From the NCBI RefSeq assembly GCF_023238445.1, contig NZ_CP096658.1, forward strand, positions 3,286,001 through 3,350,000: DNA of 64,000 bases. The letters are read 5' to 3'. The notes beneath the pieces were generated by a model. That model saw nothing but the letters and a program-made list of their open reading frames with translations, was not told the origin of the DNA and searched no databases. The position numbers and the translations under genes were made by a program. Below are positions 1 through 8,303 of this stretch, one piece after another. This DNA comes from Halorussus gelatinilyticus (lineage in GTDB: Archaea; Halobacteriota; Halobacteria; Halobacteriales; Haladaptataceae). Each line of letters opens with the position of its first letter. Positions within the stretch are counted from its first letter, which is position 1.

Positions 1-71
1 GGCGGAGCGCCGCGAGCGGTGGCGTCGGCCGGGCCGCCGAGTTATTGTGCGCCGGCGTGGAACTCCCCGCG

Positions 72-893
72 ATGCGAGGCGTCGGGGAGTACGGGAAAAT
101 CGGTAAAGCGGTTCTGGCGGTCGCCCGCGAGGAACACCTCTCGGTCACGGCGGCGGGGCTGGCCTACTACATGTTCCTCTCGGCGATTCCGCTGTTGCTG
201 TTCGGGTTCATCGGTCTCTCGACGCTCGACGGAATCGGGTCGCTCGTCCTCGCAGTCGAACTCGCCACCGACGACTCCGTGGCGCGCTTCTTCGAGCGGT
301 CCATCAGGGACGACGCGAGTCGGACCCGAGCGGCGGTCATCGCCGCGGTCCTCGTGGCGTGGTCGGCGCTCCGGATGTTCGAGACGCTGCGGCGCATCTT
401 CGCCGACCTCTACAGCGTGCGCAAACAGAAGTCGGTGTTCGACCGCGCGATGACGGTCGGACTCGGGTTCGGCGTCGTGACGCTGGCGCTGGTCCTGCTC
501 GTCGCGTTGGGGGTCGCCCGGTCGATAGTCTTCACGTCCGCCGCGTGGACAGTTCTGGGGCCGCTGTTGCTGTTCGTCGGACTCTCGGTCGTGTTCTTCC
601 CGCTGTACTACGTCTTCCCGTCGGAGACGAGTCCGCGCGAGGCGCTTCCGGGAACCGCGTTCGCGGCCGCCTCGTGGACGGTTTCGAGCGGGGTATTCCG
701 GTGGTACGCCGGACTCTCGGAGAGCGTTCGGTTGTACGGAATCGTCGGCGGGGTGCTGTTGCTGCTCGCGTGGCTCTACGTCGCCGCGTTGGTTGTACTG
801 CTCGGAATCGTGCTGAACGCCGTGCTGGACGGCCGAGTGACCCCGGACTACGACTGGCTCCCCTCGGCGCTGTCGGACGCGAGGGCCGACTGA
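72..893 (+). CDS. YihY/BrkB-family inner membrane protein
   Basis: A 273-residue integral membrane protein with about six hydrophobic segments: an LAYYMFLSAIPLLLFG helix near residue 35, others near 90, 145 and 170, and a long pair at the C-terminus. The LAYYxxLSxxPLLL signature followed by further helices is typical of the YihY/BrkB (once called RNase BN) family, whose function is unsettled. I chose the ATG at 72, not the TTG at 45, because a TATA-like GTTATTG lies about 28 nt before it, matching the leaderless promoters elsewhere here. It is convergent with the PAP2 gene downstream. Confidence 0.85.
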   Translation: MRGVGEYGKIGKAVLAVAREEHLSVTAAGLAYYMFLSAIPLLLFGFIGLSTLDGIGSLVLAVELATDDSVARFFERSIRDDASRTRAAVIAAVLVAWSALRMFETLRRIFADLYSVRKQKSVFDRAMTVGLGFGVVTLALVLLVALGVARSIVFTSAAWTVLGPLLLFVGLSVVFFPLYYVFPSETSPREALPGTAFAAASWTVSSGVFRWYAGLSESVRLYGIVGGVLLLLAWLYVAALVVLLGIVLNAVLDGRVTPDYDWLPSALSDARAD

Positions 894-912
894 GCCGAGG
901 AGTCCGAGTCCG

Positions 913-1734
913 CTACAGCGGCGTCCGCCGCCGGACTCCCGACACGAACTCGCGGGAGACGACCGACCAGTGGGGTTCGCTGACCCGCTGGGAGAGCCGG
1001 TAGGCGACCCAGACCAGCAGGATGGCGAACGCGGCGTCGGTCACCCAGTGGACGCCGAGGTAGAGCGTCGAGAAGACGATGGCCCCCGCGAGGAGCGCGG
1101 CGGTGTAGGCGTAGCGCGTGTCGGCCTTCCGAGCGTAGAGCGCCGCCAGCACCGACAGCCCGGTGTGGAGGCTCGGGAACGCCTTGACCAGCGTGTCAGT
1201 GCTGTAGATGCCGTGCTGGATGGCCGGCGTCAACTCGTACATCAGCGGTTCGACCGTCGAGAGATAGAGTCCCGACACCTTCACCGGGAACAGGAGGAAG
1301 AACGGCACCGCGCAGACGACGACGATGACGTACGCCAGCGCGTAGCGGTGGGCCTCCTCCTCGTCGTGGGCCTTCAGTTTGAAGTACGTGAACAGCACGA
1401 TGAAGGGGAATCCCACGAGGTAGACGCCGGTCGCCAACACGGTGAGGGGCATGCTCGCGAACGCCTGGAACGCCGCGACGGTCGCGCCCTCGATGGCGTA
1501 GATGGCCCCGGTGAACGTCCGGGCGACGTGGAAGTTCAGCGCGAGTTTGTTGACGATCTCGGTGACGACCCACGCGACCCCGAGGTACTTCCAGTCGGTC
1601 CGGAGGAACTCGACCAACAGGGTCCGGAAGCGCTCGTCGGGGAGGAACAGGCGCTTGCCGACGAGCATGGCCGCGATGCTCGGAATCGCGACGAGGAGGG
1701 TAAACTGCGTACCGAGCGGGAGGGAGGCAAACAT
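913..1734 (-). CDS. PAP2-superfamily membrane phosphatase/transferase (Aur1/Ipt1-like)
   Basis: A 273-residue polytopic membrane protein with the two C-terminal PAP2 motifs: KAFPSLHTGL (motif 2) and STLYLGVHWVTDAA (motif 3, with the catalytic His and Asp). These sit in the last third, as in inositol-phosphotransferase-like PAP2 proteins; a clear motif 1 (KxxxxxxRP) is not evident. Known members dephosphorylate or transfer lipid phosphates in the membrane; the substrate here cannot be told. A TATA-like CTTTTATC lies about 30 nt upstream on the minus strand. The gene converges with the BrkB-like gene, 19 bp apart. Confidence 0.85.
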   Translation of the reverse strand: MFASLPLGTQFTLLVAIPSIAAMLVGKRLFLPDERFRTLLVEFLRTDWKYLGVAWVVTEIVNKLALNFHVARTFTGAIYAIEGATVAAFQAFASMPLTVLATGVYLVGFPFIVLFTYFKLKAHDEEEAHRYALAYVIVVVCAVPFFLLFPVKVSGLYLSTVEPLMYELTPAIQHGIYSTDTLVKAFPSLHTGLSVLAALYARKADTRYAYTAALLAGAIVFSTLYLGVHWVTDAAFAILLVWVAYRLSQRVSEPHWSVVSREFVSGVRRRTPL

Positions 1735-1896
1735 ACTCGTAGGTAGTTATCTGCTAGTCCGATAAAAGATTTGACTTTCTGACCCCGAGCGCGACCGAGA
1801 ACGTGTTACGAGACTGTGTAGCATCATTGGAACCCCCACGAACGACTCTGAAGACAGATATCGCCCGCGAGCCTGAAAACCGTTCGGGCAGAAGCC

Positions 1897-2721
1897 CTAT
1901 CGGTCGTCCGACGTCGCCGCTCTCTCCGGAGCGTCGTCTCCGCCTTCGACCCTATCGCCCTCGCTTTTAGCGCGGCCGTCCCCACGATTGGCGCGGTCGT
2001 CCCCGCCCCCGGCGTGATAGATAGCGCGCCGGAGCAGGCCGCGGAGCGTCTGGACCTCGCGGCCGGTCGGGTGTGCGCGCCCGAGGAGACGCCGGGCGAG
2101 TCGCACCGTCTTGTCGCGCTTCTCCGCGGGGTGGTCGATGGCGTCCAAGAACTCGGCGAAGTGGTCGTAGAACCCCTCGATTTCGGCCTCGTCGGCGCGC
2201 TCGCGCTCCACGTCCGGCAGTTGGGTCTCCTCGACGGTCAACTCCCGGAGTTCGTAGAGCGTGACGGTCGCGGCCTGTCCGAGGTTCAGCGACGAGTAGT
2301 CGGCGCTAGCGGGAATCGAACACACCTCGTCCACGCGGGCCATCTCGTCGTTCGTCAGGCCGTTGTCCTCCCGGCCGAATAGCAGGCAGGTGTCGGCGTC
2401 GACGCCGGCCAGACTGTCGGCCAGTTGGTCTACCGTCTCGAAGGGGAACCGGCGGTGCTTGCGGGCGTCCTCGTTGGTCGTCGCGGTCAGGCCGACGGTG
2501 TGGTAGTTCTCCACGAGGTGGTCGAACGTCACCTCGTCGTAGTTCGGGAGGATGTCCTCGCGGGCCTGCCCGGCGAAGCCGTAGGCCTCGCTGTCGCGGC
2601 CGAACTCCGGCGGGTCCACCAACTTCAAATCGTGCATGCCGAAGTTCTTCATCGCCCGCGCGATGGTGCCGATGTTGCCCGGCGTCTTCGGTTCCACGAC
2701 GGCGACGGCTGGCGGCTTCAT
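1897..2721 (-). CDS. trmJ: tRNA 2'-O-methyltransferase, TrmJ type (SPOUT)
   Basis: A 274-residue SpoU/TrmJ-class SPOUT methyltransferase. The N-terminus reads VVEPKTPGNIGTIARAMKNFG (the N-x-G-x-x-A-R-x-x-x-N-F-G SAM-fold signature). LLFGREDNGL and SIPASADYSSLNLGQA supply the other two knot motifs near residues 110 and 135. The TrmJ family 2'-O-methylates nucleotide 32 of tRNA; position specificity is inferred from the family. After residue 230 there is an acidic, low-complexity tail. The start ATG overlaps the stop of the upstream gene by 4 nt (ATGA), so the two are translationally coupled. Confidence 0.9.
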   Translation of the reverse strand: MKPPAVAVVEPKTPGNIGTIARAMKNFGMHDLKLVDPPEFGRDSEAYGFAGQAREDILPNYDEVTFDHLVENYHTVGLTATTNEDARKHRRFPFETVDQLADSLAGVDADTCLLFGREDNGLTNDEMARVDEVCSIPASADYSSLNLGQAATVTLYELRELTVEETQLPDVERERADEAEIEGFYDHFAEFLDAIDHPAEKRDKTVRLARRLLGRAHPTGREVQTLRGLLRRAIYHAGGGDDRANRGDGRAKSEGDRVEGGDDAPERAATSDDR

Positions 2722-3377
2722 GATGGATAATCGCGGCCCAAGTCGAGGTCGTCGGCCGGTTCCTCGGCGCTCTCGTCGGCGTCGGTTCCGTCGCCGTCGG
2801 CCGACTCTCCGCCGGCACTGGCCGACTCCGCGTCCGGGTCGGCCGTTTGCTCGTCGGCGTCCGCGCCGGTCGTGGTCTCCATGTCCCGGAGGTCGATGCG
2901 CTCGCGCTCCTCGTCGGGCATATCGACGTTCAGGTCCTCCATGTCGGGTTCCGGCGGTTCGGGGATATCCTCGGGGTCGGTCTCGACGTGTTCGACGCCG
3001 GCGTAGCCCTCCGGCGCGCGCCCGCCGTCGGCGAACCACTCGTGGAACTCGTCCTGTAGCTCTTGCTGGCCTTTGTACCGTCTCCCGTCCTCCTCGGCGA
3101 ACCAGTAGAGGAAGTCGGGTTCGTGGTCGGCACAGAGGACCACCTCGCCGAGCGGTTCGCCGTAGACGACTTCCGACTCGTTGCACTCGTGGACGTTCTC
3201 GTCGCCGTGAATCAGCCAACAGCCGTCGCACGGCGAGGCGACCAACGCCTGCAACCGGACCAGTCGCTTGCGCGAGTCCGTGGGGATGTCGTCCATCGGC
3301 TTGAACTCGCCGTCCTCGGTGAACACCTCGTCCTCGTCGAACCGCCAGCCGCGAAGCCCGATACTGACTTTGCCCAT
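2718..3377 (-). CDS. haloarchaeal conserved protein with Cys/His metal-site cluster, coupled to trmJ
   Basis: A 219-residue protein of unknown function. The N-terminal half is globular, with CDGCWLIHGDENVHEC near residues 48-63 and a further CADHEPDF near residue 80, a pattern that looks like a zinc site. From about residue 130 it becomes a very acidic, Ala/Asp/Ser-rich tail, probably disordered. Its stop overlaps the trmJ start by 4 nt, so it is the first gene of a two-gene operon. A tRNA-related role is guilt by association only. Confidence 0.75.
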   Translation of the reverse strand: MGKVSIGLRGWRFDEDEVFTEDGEFKPMDDIPTDSRKRLVRLQALVASPCDGCWLIHGDENVHECNESEVVYGEPLGEVVLCADHEPDFLYWFAEEDGRRYKGQQELQDEFHEWFADGGRAPEGYAGVEHVETDPEDIPEPPEPDMEDLNVDMPDEERERIDLRDMETTTGADADEQTADPDAESASAGGESADGDGTDADESAEEPADDLDLGRDYPS

Positions 3378-3491
3378 CTCGTCGGGGGTTCGGGTTCGGT
3401 AGTGAAAAAGAGCGCGCTCTGCGCTCCTACCGCACGCGTTCGGGTCGGAACGTGTGAGTTGGAGGCAGATTCTCGCGGTCGTTCGGGGTCG

Positions 3492-4616
3492 CTACTGTCG
3501 GACCGCGTTCGTCGCCTCTCGCATCACGTCGAGCGCCTTCTCTATCTGCTCCATGTCGGTCGCGTAGGAGATGCGTGCGTAGCCCTCGCCGTGGTCGCCG
3601 AACGCCTCGCCCGGCACGACGACGACGCCGCGGTCGAGCACCTCGTCGGTCCACCCCTCGGGGACCTTCGGCATCGCGTAGAACGCGCCCTGAGGCGTCG
3701 GACAGTCCAGCCCCATGTCGGCGAAGCCGTCGAGGAGAACGTCGCGGCGCTCCTCGAACGCGGCGACCATCTCGTCCACGCAGTCCTGCGGGCCGGAGAG
3801 GGCGGCCTCGGCCGCGAACTGTGCCGGAGCGCTGGCGCAGGCCTGCACGTACTGGTGGACCCGGAGCATGCGCTCGATGCGGCGCTCGCTCGCGGCGACC
3901 CAGCCGAGTCGCCATCCGGTCATCGAGTAGGTCTTCGAGCAGGCGTTGACCACGACCACGTTGTCCGACTCGGCGTAGCTCATCGGCGAGTGGTGGTCGC
4001 CCTCGAAGACGATGTGTTCGTACACCTCGTCGGAGATACAGAGGACGTCGTGTTCGTCCGCGATGCGGGCGAACTCCTTCATGTCCTCCTCGCTCTGGAC
4101 CGCGCCGGTCGGGTTCGCGGGGCTGTTGACGATGAAGGCCGCCGTCTCGTCCGTAATCGCTTCCTCGACCGCGGCGGGGTCGAGCGTGAGGTCCTCGCGG
4201 AGCGCGACCGGTTTCGGGTCGCCGCCGGCGATGCGGGTCAGCGCCTCGTAGGAGACGAAACCGGGGTCGGGATAGACGACCTCCTCGGCGAGGTCCACGT
4301 GCGCTTCGAGCGCGAGGTGGAGCGCCTCGCTCCCGCCCGCCGTCGCGATAAGGTTCTCCGGCGGGACCGAGAAGTCGTTGTCCCGGTCGTGCTTCGCGCT
4401 GATGGCCTCGCGGAGGTCGAGCGTCCCCTTGTTGGAGGTGTAGGCGTCGGCCTGCCCGTCCTCGATGGCCTCGACCGCGGCCTGCCGAGCGTGTTCCGGC
4501 GTCGGGAAGTCGGGTTGCCCGATGCCGAGGTTGATGGCGTCCTCGCCCGCCGCCTCGAACACTTCGCGGATGCCGCTGATGGAGACCTGTTCGACCCTGT
4601 CGGAGAAGTCCGTCAT
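3492..4616 (-). CDS. PLP-dependent class I/II aminotransferase
   Basis: A 374-residue fold-type I aminotransferase. It begins with the usual INLGIGQPDFPTPEH substrate loop, has NSPANPTGAV with the PLP-contacting Asn near residue 165, SDEVYEHI, and SKTYSMTGWRLGW, in which Lys228 should form the Schiff base. The Arg near the C-terminus (ARISYAT) should bind the substrate alpha-carboxylate. Length and motifs fit aspartate/aromatic aminotransferases of the archaeal AspC-like group; the amino-acid preference cannot be read from sequence. It is separated from the divergently oriented M23 gene by 285 bp. Confidence 0.9.
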   Translation of the reverse strand: MTDFSDRVEQVSISGIREVFEAAGEDAINLGIGQPDFPTPEHARQAAVEAIEDGQADAYTSNKGTLDLREAISAKHDRDNDFSVPPENLIATAGGSEALHLALEAHVDLAEEVVYPDPGFVSYEALTRIAGGDPKPVALREDLTLDPAAVEEAITDETAAFIVNSPANPTGAVQSEEDMKEFARIADEHDVLCISDEVYEHIVFEGDHHSPMSYAESDNVVVVNACSKTYSMTGWRLGWVAASERRIERMLRVHQYVQACASAPAQFAAEAALSGPQDCVDEMVAAFEERRDVLLDGFADMGLDCPTPQGAFYAMPKVPEGWTDEVLDRGVVVVPGEAFGDHGEGYARISYATDMEQIEKALDVMREATNAVRQ

Positions 4617-4868
4617 ACCGTCAACTCACGGAACCGGACCGGATAATTCTTAGTATGTGAACCGGAAACGAGCGACGCACTTCCGGACCGACGCGACGAC
4701 GCCGCGATGCCCGTTCTCCTCGGCGTCGCGGCGTCCCCGCGTCGTCGCCGGGTTCCCCTTCGTCGTTGAATCTTACTCGTCGCTGAATCTCTCCTCCGTC
4801 GCCGAGTTATCACGACGCGACGGCCACATCGTGTCAGGAATCTATTAAACTTAATTTTCAGAGAAAAA

Positions 4869-4877
4869 TTTAATATT
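4869..4877 (+). promoter_or_regulatory. TATA element of the M23 peptidase gene in an AT-rich island
   Basis: TTTAATATT is centred about 29 nt before the ATG at 4902, the spacing of a leaderless haloarchaeal promoter. It lies in an unusually AT-rich stretch (about 4845-4900). This stretch also holds an imperfect inverted repeat, TTAATTTTC / GAAAAATTTAA, just upstream of the TATA box, which could bind a regulator. Confidence 0.6.
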
Positions 4878-4901
4878 CTAAAGTATGTACTAAAAGTTGA
4901 A

Positions 4902-5663
4902 ATGCCGCAGAAATTCAATCGGCGTTCGGTCGTAAAGTCACTCGGAATCGCCGCGACGGGAATCACCGGAACCGCCGCACTCAGCGGGACCGTGAGCGCG
5001 TTCGCGGAGGGAGAACAGGTCGAAGCGACGACGAACCTGAACACGCGCAAGCGACCCGGAACGGAGTCGTCGGTCGTCGCCACCGTCTCGCCCGGCGAGG
5101 TCGGCGAAATCGTCAACGGTCCGACCAACGAAGACGGCTACACGTGGTGGGGCATCCACTGGCTCAACCGCGACGTGTGGGGCTGGTCCGTCGAACGATA
5201 CCTGACCTCCTCCGGCGGTAGCGCGGGCACCGACATCGTCTGGCCGATGAACGGCGTCATCTCGTCGGACTACGGCTGGCGAACCATCAACGGACAGGAC
5301 GAATTCCACGGCGGCGTGGACATCGACAACAACAACATCGGCGTCGGCACGCCCATCTACGCCGCGCGCGCCGGGACCGCCTACACCGCCTACGACTCGG
5401 GCGGCTACGGTAACTACGTCTACATCGACCACGGCAACGGCTACGAGACCGAATACGGCCACCTCAACAGCTTCGCGGTCTCGGACGGACAGCAGGTCAG
5501 CCGCGGCGACAAGATCGGTGGCATGGGCAACTCCGGCAACTCGACCGGACCGCACCTCCACTTCGGCATCGAGCAGAACAACGACCCGAAGCCCATCCCG
5601 AGCGACAACTACCAGAACGTCAGCGCGCTCGGTGCGATAAACAAAGACTACAGCGGCCTGTAG
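4902..5663 (+). CDS. secreted SH3b-M23 (LytM-type) peptidase with Tat signal
   Basis: A 253-residue exported protein. The N-terminus NRRSVVKSLGIAATG is a twin-arginine signal ending near SAFA (residue 35). Residues 38-105 look like a bacterial-type SH3 domain (LNTRKRPGTESSVVATV). Residues 110-235 are a peptidase M23 domain with the complete zinc/catalytic set: His136 and Asp140 (HGGVD), His187 (YGHL), and His218/His220 (HLHFG). M23 enzymes cut glycine-rich or peptide cross-links of bacterial murein, which haloarchaea lack, so the target is probably other cells or a non-murein protein. The gene stands alone and ends at a T-tract terminator. Confidence 0.9.
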   Translation: MPQKFNRRSVVKSLGIAATGITGTAALSGTVSAFAEGEQVEATTNLNTRKRPGTESSVVATVSPGEVGEIVNGPTNEDGYTWWGIHWLNRDVWGWSVERYLTSSGGSAGTDIVWPMNGVISSDYGWRTINGQDEFHGGVDIDNNNIGVGTPIYAARAGTAYTAYDSGGYGNYVYIDHGNGYETEYGHLNSFAVSDGQQVSRGDKIGGMGNSGNSTGPHLHFGIEQNNDPKPIPSDNYQNVSALGAINKDYSGL

Positions 5664-5676
5664 TTCGGCAGTCTCG

Positions 5677-5690
5677 ACGGCGGCTTTTTT
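5677..5690 (+). terminator. T-tract terminator after the M23 gene
   Basis: GACGGCGGC is followed by six T residues at 5685-5690, 22 nt after the M23 stop. A U-run after a GC-rich stretch is a typical archaeal terminator. The following gene is convergent. Confidence 0.55.
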
Positions 5691-5705
5691 CGGCGGAAGC
5701 GGGCG

Positions 5706-6245
5706 TTAGGAGAGTCGCGCCGCGATGTCGGCCTCGGTGATGATGCCGACAGTGCTGCCGCGCTCGGTCACGATGACAGCCTTGTTGTGCCCGAGGTCGG
5801 TACTCAACTCGTCCAACGTGGCGTTCCGGCCCTTGGTGGGGAAGCTCTCGCCCATGAACTCCGAGACCGGTCTGTCGCGCGACTCCTCGCCGACGCTCAT
5901 CAGGTCCTCGAAGCTGATGGAGCCGACCGGCACGCCGTCCTCGATGACCGGCAGTTGCGAGAACCCCGCTTCCTGCATCTTCGTGACCGCCTGACTCACC
6001 GAGTCGTCGGGACCGACGCTGACCACGTCCTCGTGCATCAGGTCGCCCGCGCGAACGATGTCGCCCTCCGACTCGTCCAAGGCGTCCACGATGTGCCGGA
6101 GCGTCGAGAGCCGCGGGTCCACGTCGCCGCCTTCGATGCGGGCGATGAGCGGCTGCGAGACGCCCGCGCGGTCGGCCAGTTCGCTCTGCGTGAGGCCGAG
6201 TTCGGTCCGGCGCTCCCGGATGTCTTGGGGCGTCGGTAGTTCCAT
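5706..6245 (-). CDS. HTH (Xre-type) regulator with paired CBS domains
   Basis: A 179-residue protein. Residues 1-55 form a lambda-repressor-like HTH (RRTELGLTQSELADRAGVSQ, then IARIEGG). Residues 65-120 and 125-179 are two CBS motifs (DLMHEDVVSVGPDDSVSQAV and VIVTERGSTVGIITEADI). Paired CBS domains usually bind adenosyl ligands (AMP, ATP, SAM), so this is likely a ligand-sensing DNA-binding regulator. Proteins of this architecture are widespread in archaea; the regulated genes are unknown. The start codon follows an AT-rich TTATAAATAAAGG stretch on the plus strand that serves as the minus-strand promoter. Confidence 0.88.
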   Translation of the reverse strand: MELPTPQDIRERRTELGLTQSELADRAGVSQPLIARIEGGDVDPRLSTLRHIVDALDESEGDIVRAGDLMHEDVVSVGPDDSVSQAVTKMQEAGFSQLPVIEDGVPVGSISFEDLMSVGEESRDRPVSEFMGESFPTKGRNATLDELSTDLGHNKAVIVTERGSTVGIITEADIAARLS

Positions 6246-6353
6246 GCCCTCGCATAACTAACGGTTATAAATAAAGGTTCGGTTCTGCGCGCCGAGACCG
6301 GCGGTCTCGGCACGCCCGCGGTGCGGTCGGTCAGGGTTCGGCCGCGGACCGAC

Positions 6354-6731
6354 TCACTCGTCGCTACCGAGTTCGATGTCCTCGTCTTCCTCGTACTCGA
6401 TGGTCTCGACCACTTCGAGGGGCACGTCGCGGAGCGCGCCGCCGATTTCGCTCTTGCCGATGCGCTGGGCGTGTTCCTCGCTGTCGGCGTTGAACACCTT
6501 CATCTCCAGCAGGAGACCAACGAGCGCGGTTCCGGCCGCGATGAACGCCGAGTCGAACGGTTCGCCGCAGGCCGGACAGGGCGTCGCGCCGACTTCGACC
6601 TCCACGTAGTCCATCTCCTTGTCGTTGAGTCGCTTTCCGGCCTCGCTGACCGCGACGCCGATGGCGTCGTCGATGTCCTCTACGTCACGTACCAACCATG
6701 CCGCCTCCATCGCAACGAGGTAGTTGCTCAT
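6354..6731 (-). CDS. DUF555/UPF0212-family protein
   Basis: A 125-residue protein starting MSNYLVAMEAAW; an upstream in-frame start would add 25 unconserved-looking residues and is not preferred. The composition and the CPACGEPFDSAFI motif in the middle match the archaeal UPF0212 (DUF555) family, of unknown function. One CxxC pair is present, so metal binding would need a dimer or partner. The acidic tail ends EDEDIELGSDE. It is monocistronic, followed by the HTH-CBS gene about 110 bp away in the same direction. Confidence 0.8.
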   Translation of the reverse strand: MSNYLVAMEAAWLVRDVEDIDDAIGVAVSEAGKRLNDKEMDYVEVEVGATPCPACGEPFDSAFIAAGTALVGLLLEMKVFNADSEEHAQRIGKSEIGGALRDVPLEVVETIEYEEDEDIELGSDE

Positions 6732-7055
6732 ATCGAGGGGTCGTTCCGCGGTGGTTCGTGTCTTTCGGTTTTGAGGCGGCTCGCGTGGCCCGTGCGCACG
6801 GCGCACACGGACTCACGGAGGTCCATCGAGGTCACACCCCGTGGAGGCCCGCCGAAGTCTCACTCCACGAAGGTCCGTCGGGAGTGCCCCGGACGCGCGC
6901 GAGGTGCGGACGAGAGCGGTATGATTCTCATAAGTTATGCCTACGCCGAGCGTCGCCAAGTCGATGCCTACGTCCGCGCGGCCCGGAACTCGTCTCTCGT
7001 TGGACCGAACCAAAGCTCGCTTGAACCGCAAGACTGCGCCGACCCAGAATCATAG

Positions 7056-7076
7056 AATAGTTCATTATGAATTATT
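7056..7076. promoter_or_regulatory. 21-bp near-perfect palindrome upstream of the small membrane gene
   Basis: Arms AATAGTTCAT and ATGAATTATT flank a single central T; the arms pair with one mismatch. It ends 14 bp before the TATA box at 7091, the position expected for an activator site or an operator that blocks TFB. It stands out from the GC-rich surroundings. No regulator is assigned. Confidence 0.55.
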
Positions 7077-7090
7077 TCTTTCAACAATGC

Positions 7091-7098
7091 TTTTATAC
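7091..7098 (+). promoter_or_regulatory. TATA box of small membrane gene
   Basis: TTTTATAC lies 37-44 nt before the ATG at 7135. This predicts transcription starting roughly 12-18 nt before the start codon, a short leader rather than a strictly leaderless mRNA. Confidence 0.6.
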
Positions 7099-7134
7099 TC
7101 CCTCGGCCGACCCTCGCTCGAGGTACGAACCCAG

Positions 7135-7302
7135 ATGTCCACACGGATTCACCGTGCAATCGTGTTCGCCCTGTACCAGACGACCGTCGCAGCCAGCATC
7201 TTGCTGTTGCCGCTGGCCGTCCTGACCAGACAACTCGGCGTCACGCTCCCGGCGCACAAAATCGTACAGCGGTTGGAGCAGGCTTACGACGCGACGGTCT
7301 GA
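7135..7302 (+). CDS. small haloarchaeal membrane protein (55 aa)
   Basis: A 55-residue protein, MSTRIHRAIVFALYQTT..., with one transmembrane segment (residues 8-30, VFALYQTTVAASILLLPLAVL) and an amphipathic, basic C-terminal half. I chose the ATG at 7135 because the TATA box and palindrome lie just upstream; longer in-frame starts would overlap the promoter. The function is unknown. The dedicated regulatory region argues that it is a real gene despite its size. Confidence 0.65.
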   Translation: MSTRIHRAIVFALYQTTVAASILLLPLAVLTRQLGVTLPAHKIVQRLEQAYDATV

Positions 7303-7400
7303 TTTCCCCCGACGAACGGCGCGGCGACTTCTCGACCGACCAGTCCCGGAGTGGCGACTCCGGCAAAGACGACCGAGACCCCGGTCGTCCGAAGAGTTGG

Positions 7401-7408
7401 TTTTATCA
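7401..7408 (+). promoter_or_regulatory. TATA box of psmB
   Basis: TTTTATCA is centred 28 nt before the psmB ATG, giving a leaderless transcript. Confidence 0.65.
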
Positions 7409-7432
7409 GTGCCGGCGGACTAGGGACGTGTA

Positions 7433-8161
7433 ATGCGTAGCCCAATGCACGGTTCCGAATTCTCTCAGAACGTCTCGCGTTTCGCAGCCGACAACACGAA
7501 CCCTCACGAGCCGGAACTCGGTTCGCTTCCGAACCGCTCGGTGGACACCGAGGACATCCAAGAGCTGAAGACCGGTACCACGACCATCGGTCTGACGACG
7601 ACCGACGGCGTCGTGATGGTCACCGACCAGCGTGCGAGCCTCGGTAACATGGTCTCCTCGAAGACCGCCCAGAAGGTCGAGCAGGTCCACCCGACCGGCG
7701 CGCTCACCATCTCCGGGTCGGTCTCGGCCGCCCAGTCGCTCATCCGCACGCTCCAAGTCGAGGGCAACCTCTACGACTCCCGGCGCGGCGAGGAGATGAG
7801 CATGACGGCGCTCTCGACGCTGACGAGCAACCTCCTGCGCTCGGGCGGCTTCCTCATCACGGTGCCCGTTCTGGGCGGCGTGGACGAGGAGGGCGGACAC
7901 ATCTACTCCTACGACGCGCTCGGCGGCGTGACCGAGGAGACCTACAGCGTCTCCGGGTCCGGGTCGCAGTTCGCGCTCGGTGTCCTCGAACAGGACTACC
8001 ACGAGGACCTGAGCCAGGACGAGGCTCGCGAAGTCGCCATCCGTGCGCTCAAGAGCGCGGTCGAACGCGACACCGCCTCCGGTAACGGCATGTGGCTCGC
8101 CGAGATCGACGAGGAAGGCGTCGAAATCTCCGAGTACGAAGACTACGACGAAGCGCTGTAG
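7433..8161 (+). CDS. psmB: 20S proteasome beta subunit
   Basis: A 242-residue Ntn-hydrolase subunit of the cytoplasmic 20S proteasome. A propeptide of about 48 residues ends at LKTG, and autocleavage would expose Thr49 (TTTIGL) as the catalytic nucleophile. The family residues follow: TDQRASLGNMVSSKTAQKV (Asp, Lys) and SGSGSQFALGVLE with SAVERDTASGNG (Ser/Asp of the active site). It assembles as beta rings with PsmA rings and is fed by PAN-type ATPases in haloarchaea. The gene is monocistronic with its own TATA box. Some haloarchaea carry two beta paralogues, and this could be either. Confidence 0.95.
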   Translation: MRSPMHGSEFSQNVSRFAADNTNPHEPELGSLPNRSVDTEDIQELKTGTTTIGLTTTDGVVMVTDQRASLGNMVSSKTAQKVEQVHPTGALTISGSVSAAQSLIRTLQVEGNLYDSRRGEEMSMTALSTLTSNLLRSGGFLITVPVLGGVDEEGGHIYSYDALGGVTEETYSVSGSGSQFALGVLEQDYHEDLSQDEAREVAIRALKSAVERDTASGNGMWLAEIDEEGVEISEYEDYDEAL

Positions 8162-8303
8162 AACGCCGAATCCGCTTTTGGGGCGTCACGCCCGACCCCG
8201 CTATTTTCACCCGGTAGCGCGAGCTATCCGCATCGAGGCAGGGGCGGTCGCTCCGCGTCGGAGAGTCGTCCGACGAAGACGGGTTCGACGACGACGGGCG
8301 TCG

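Larger units (their letters stand above)
6732..7134. other. 403-bp intergenic region between divergent genes
   Basis: No supported gene. The left part is GC-rich and holds the promoter of the DUF555 gene. A CATAAGTTATG element near 6929 could be a promoter. From about 7040 the DNA becomes AT-rich and carries a near-perfect 21-bp palindrome (7056-7076) and a TATA box (7091-7098) for the small membrane gene at 7135. Short reading frames here lack coding character. Confidence 0.5.
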
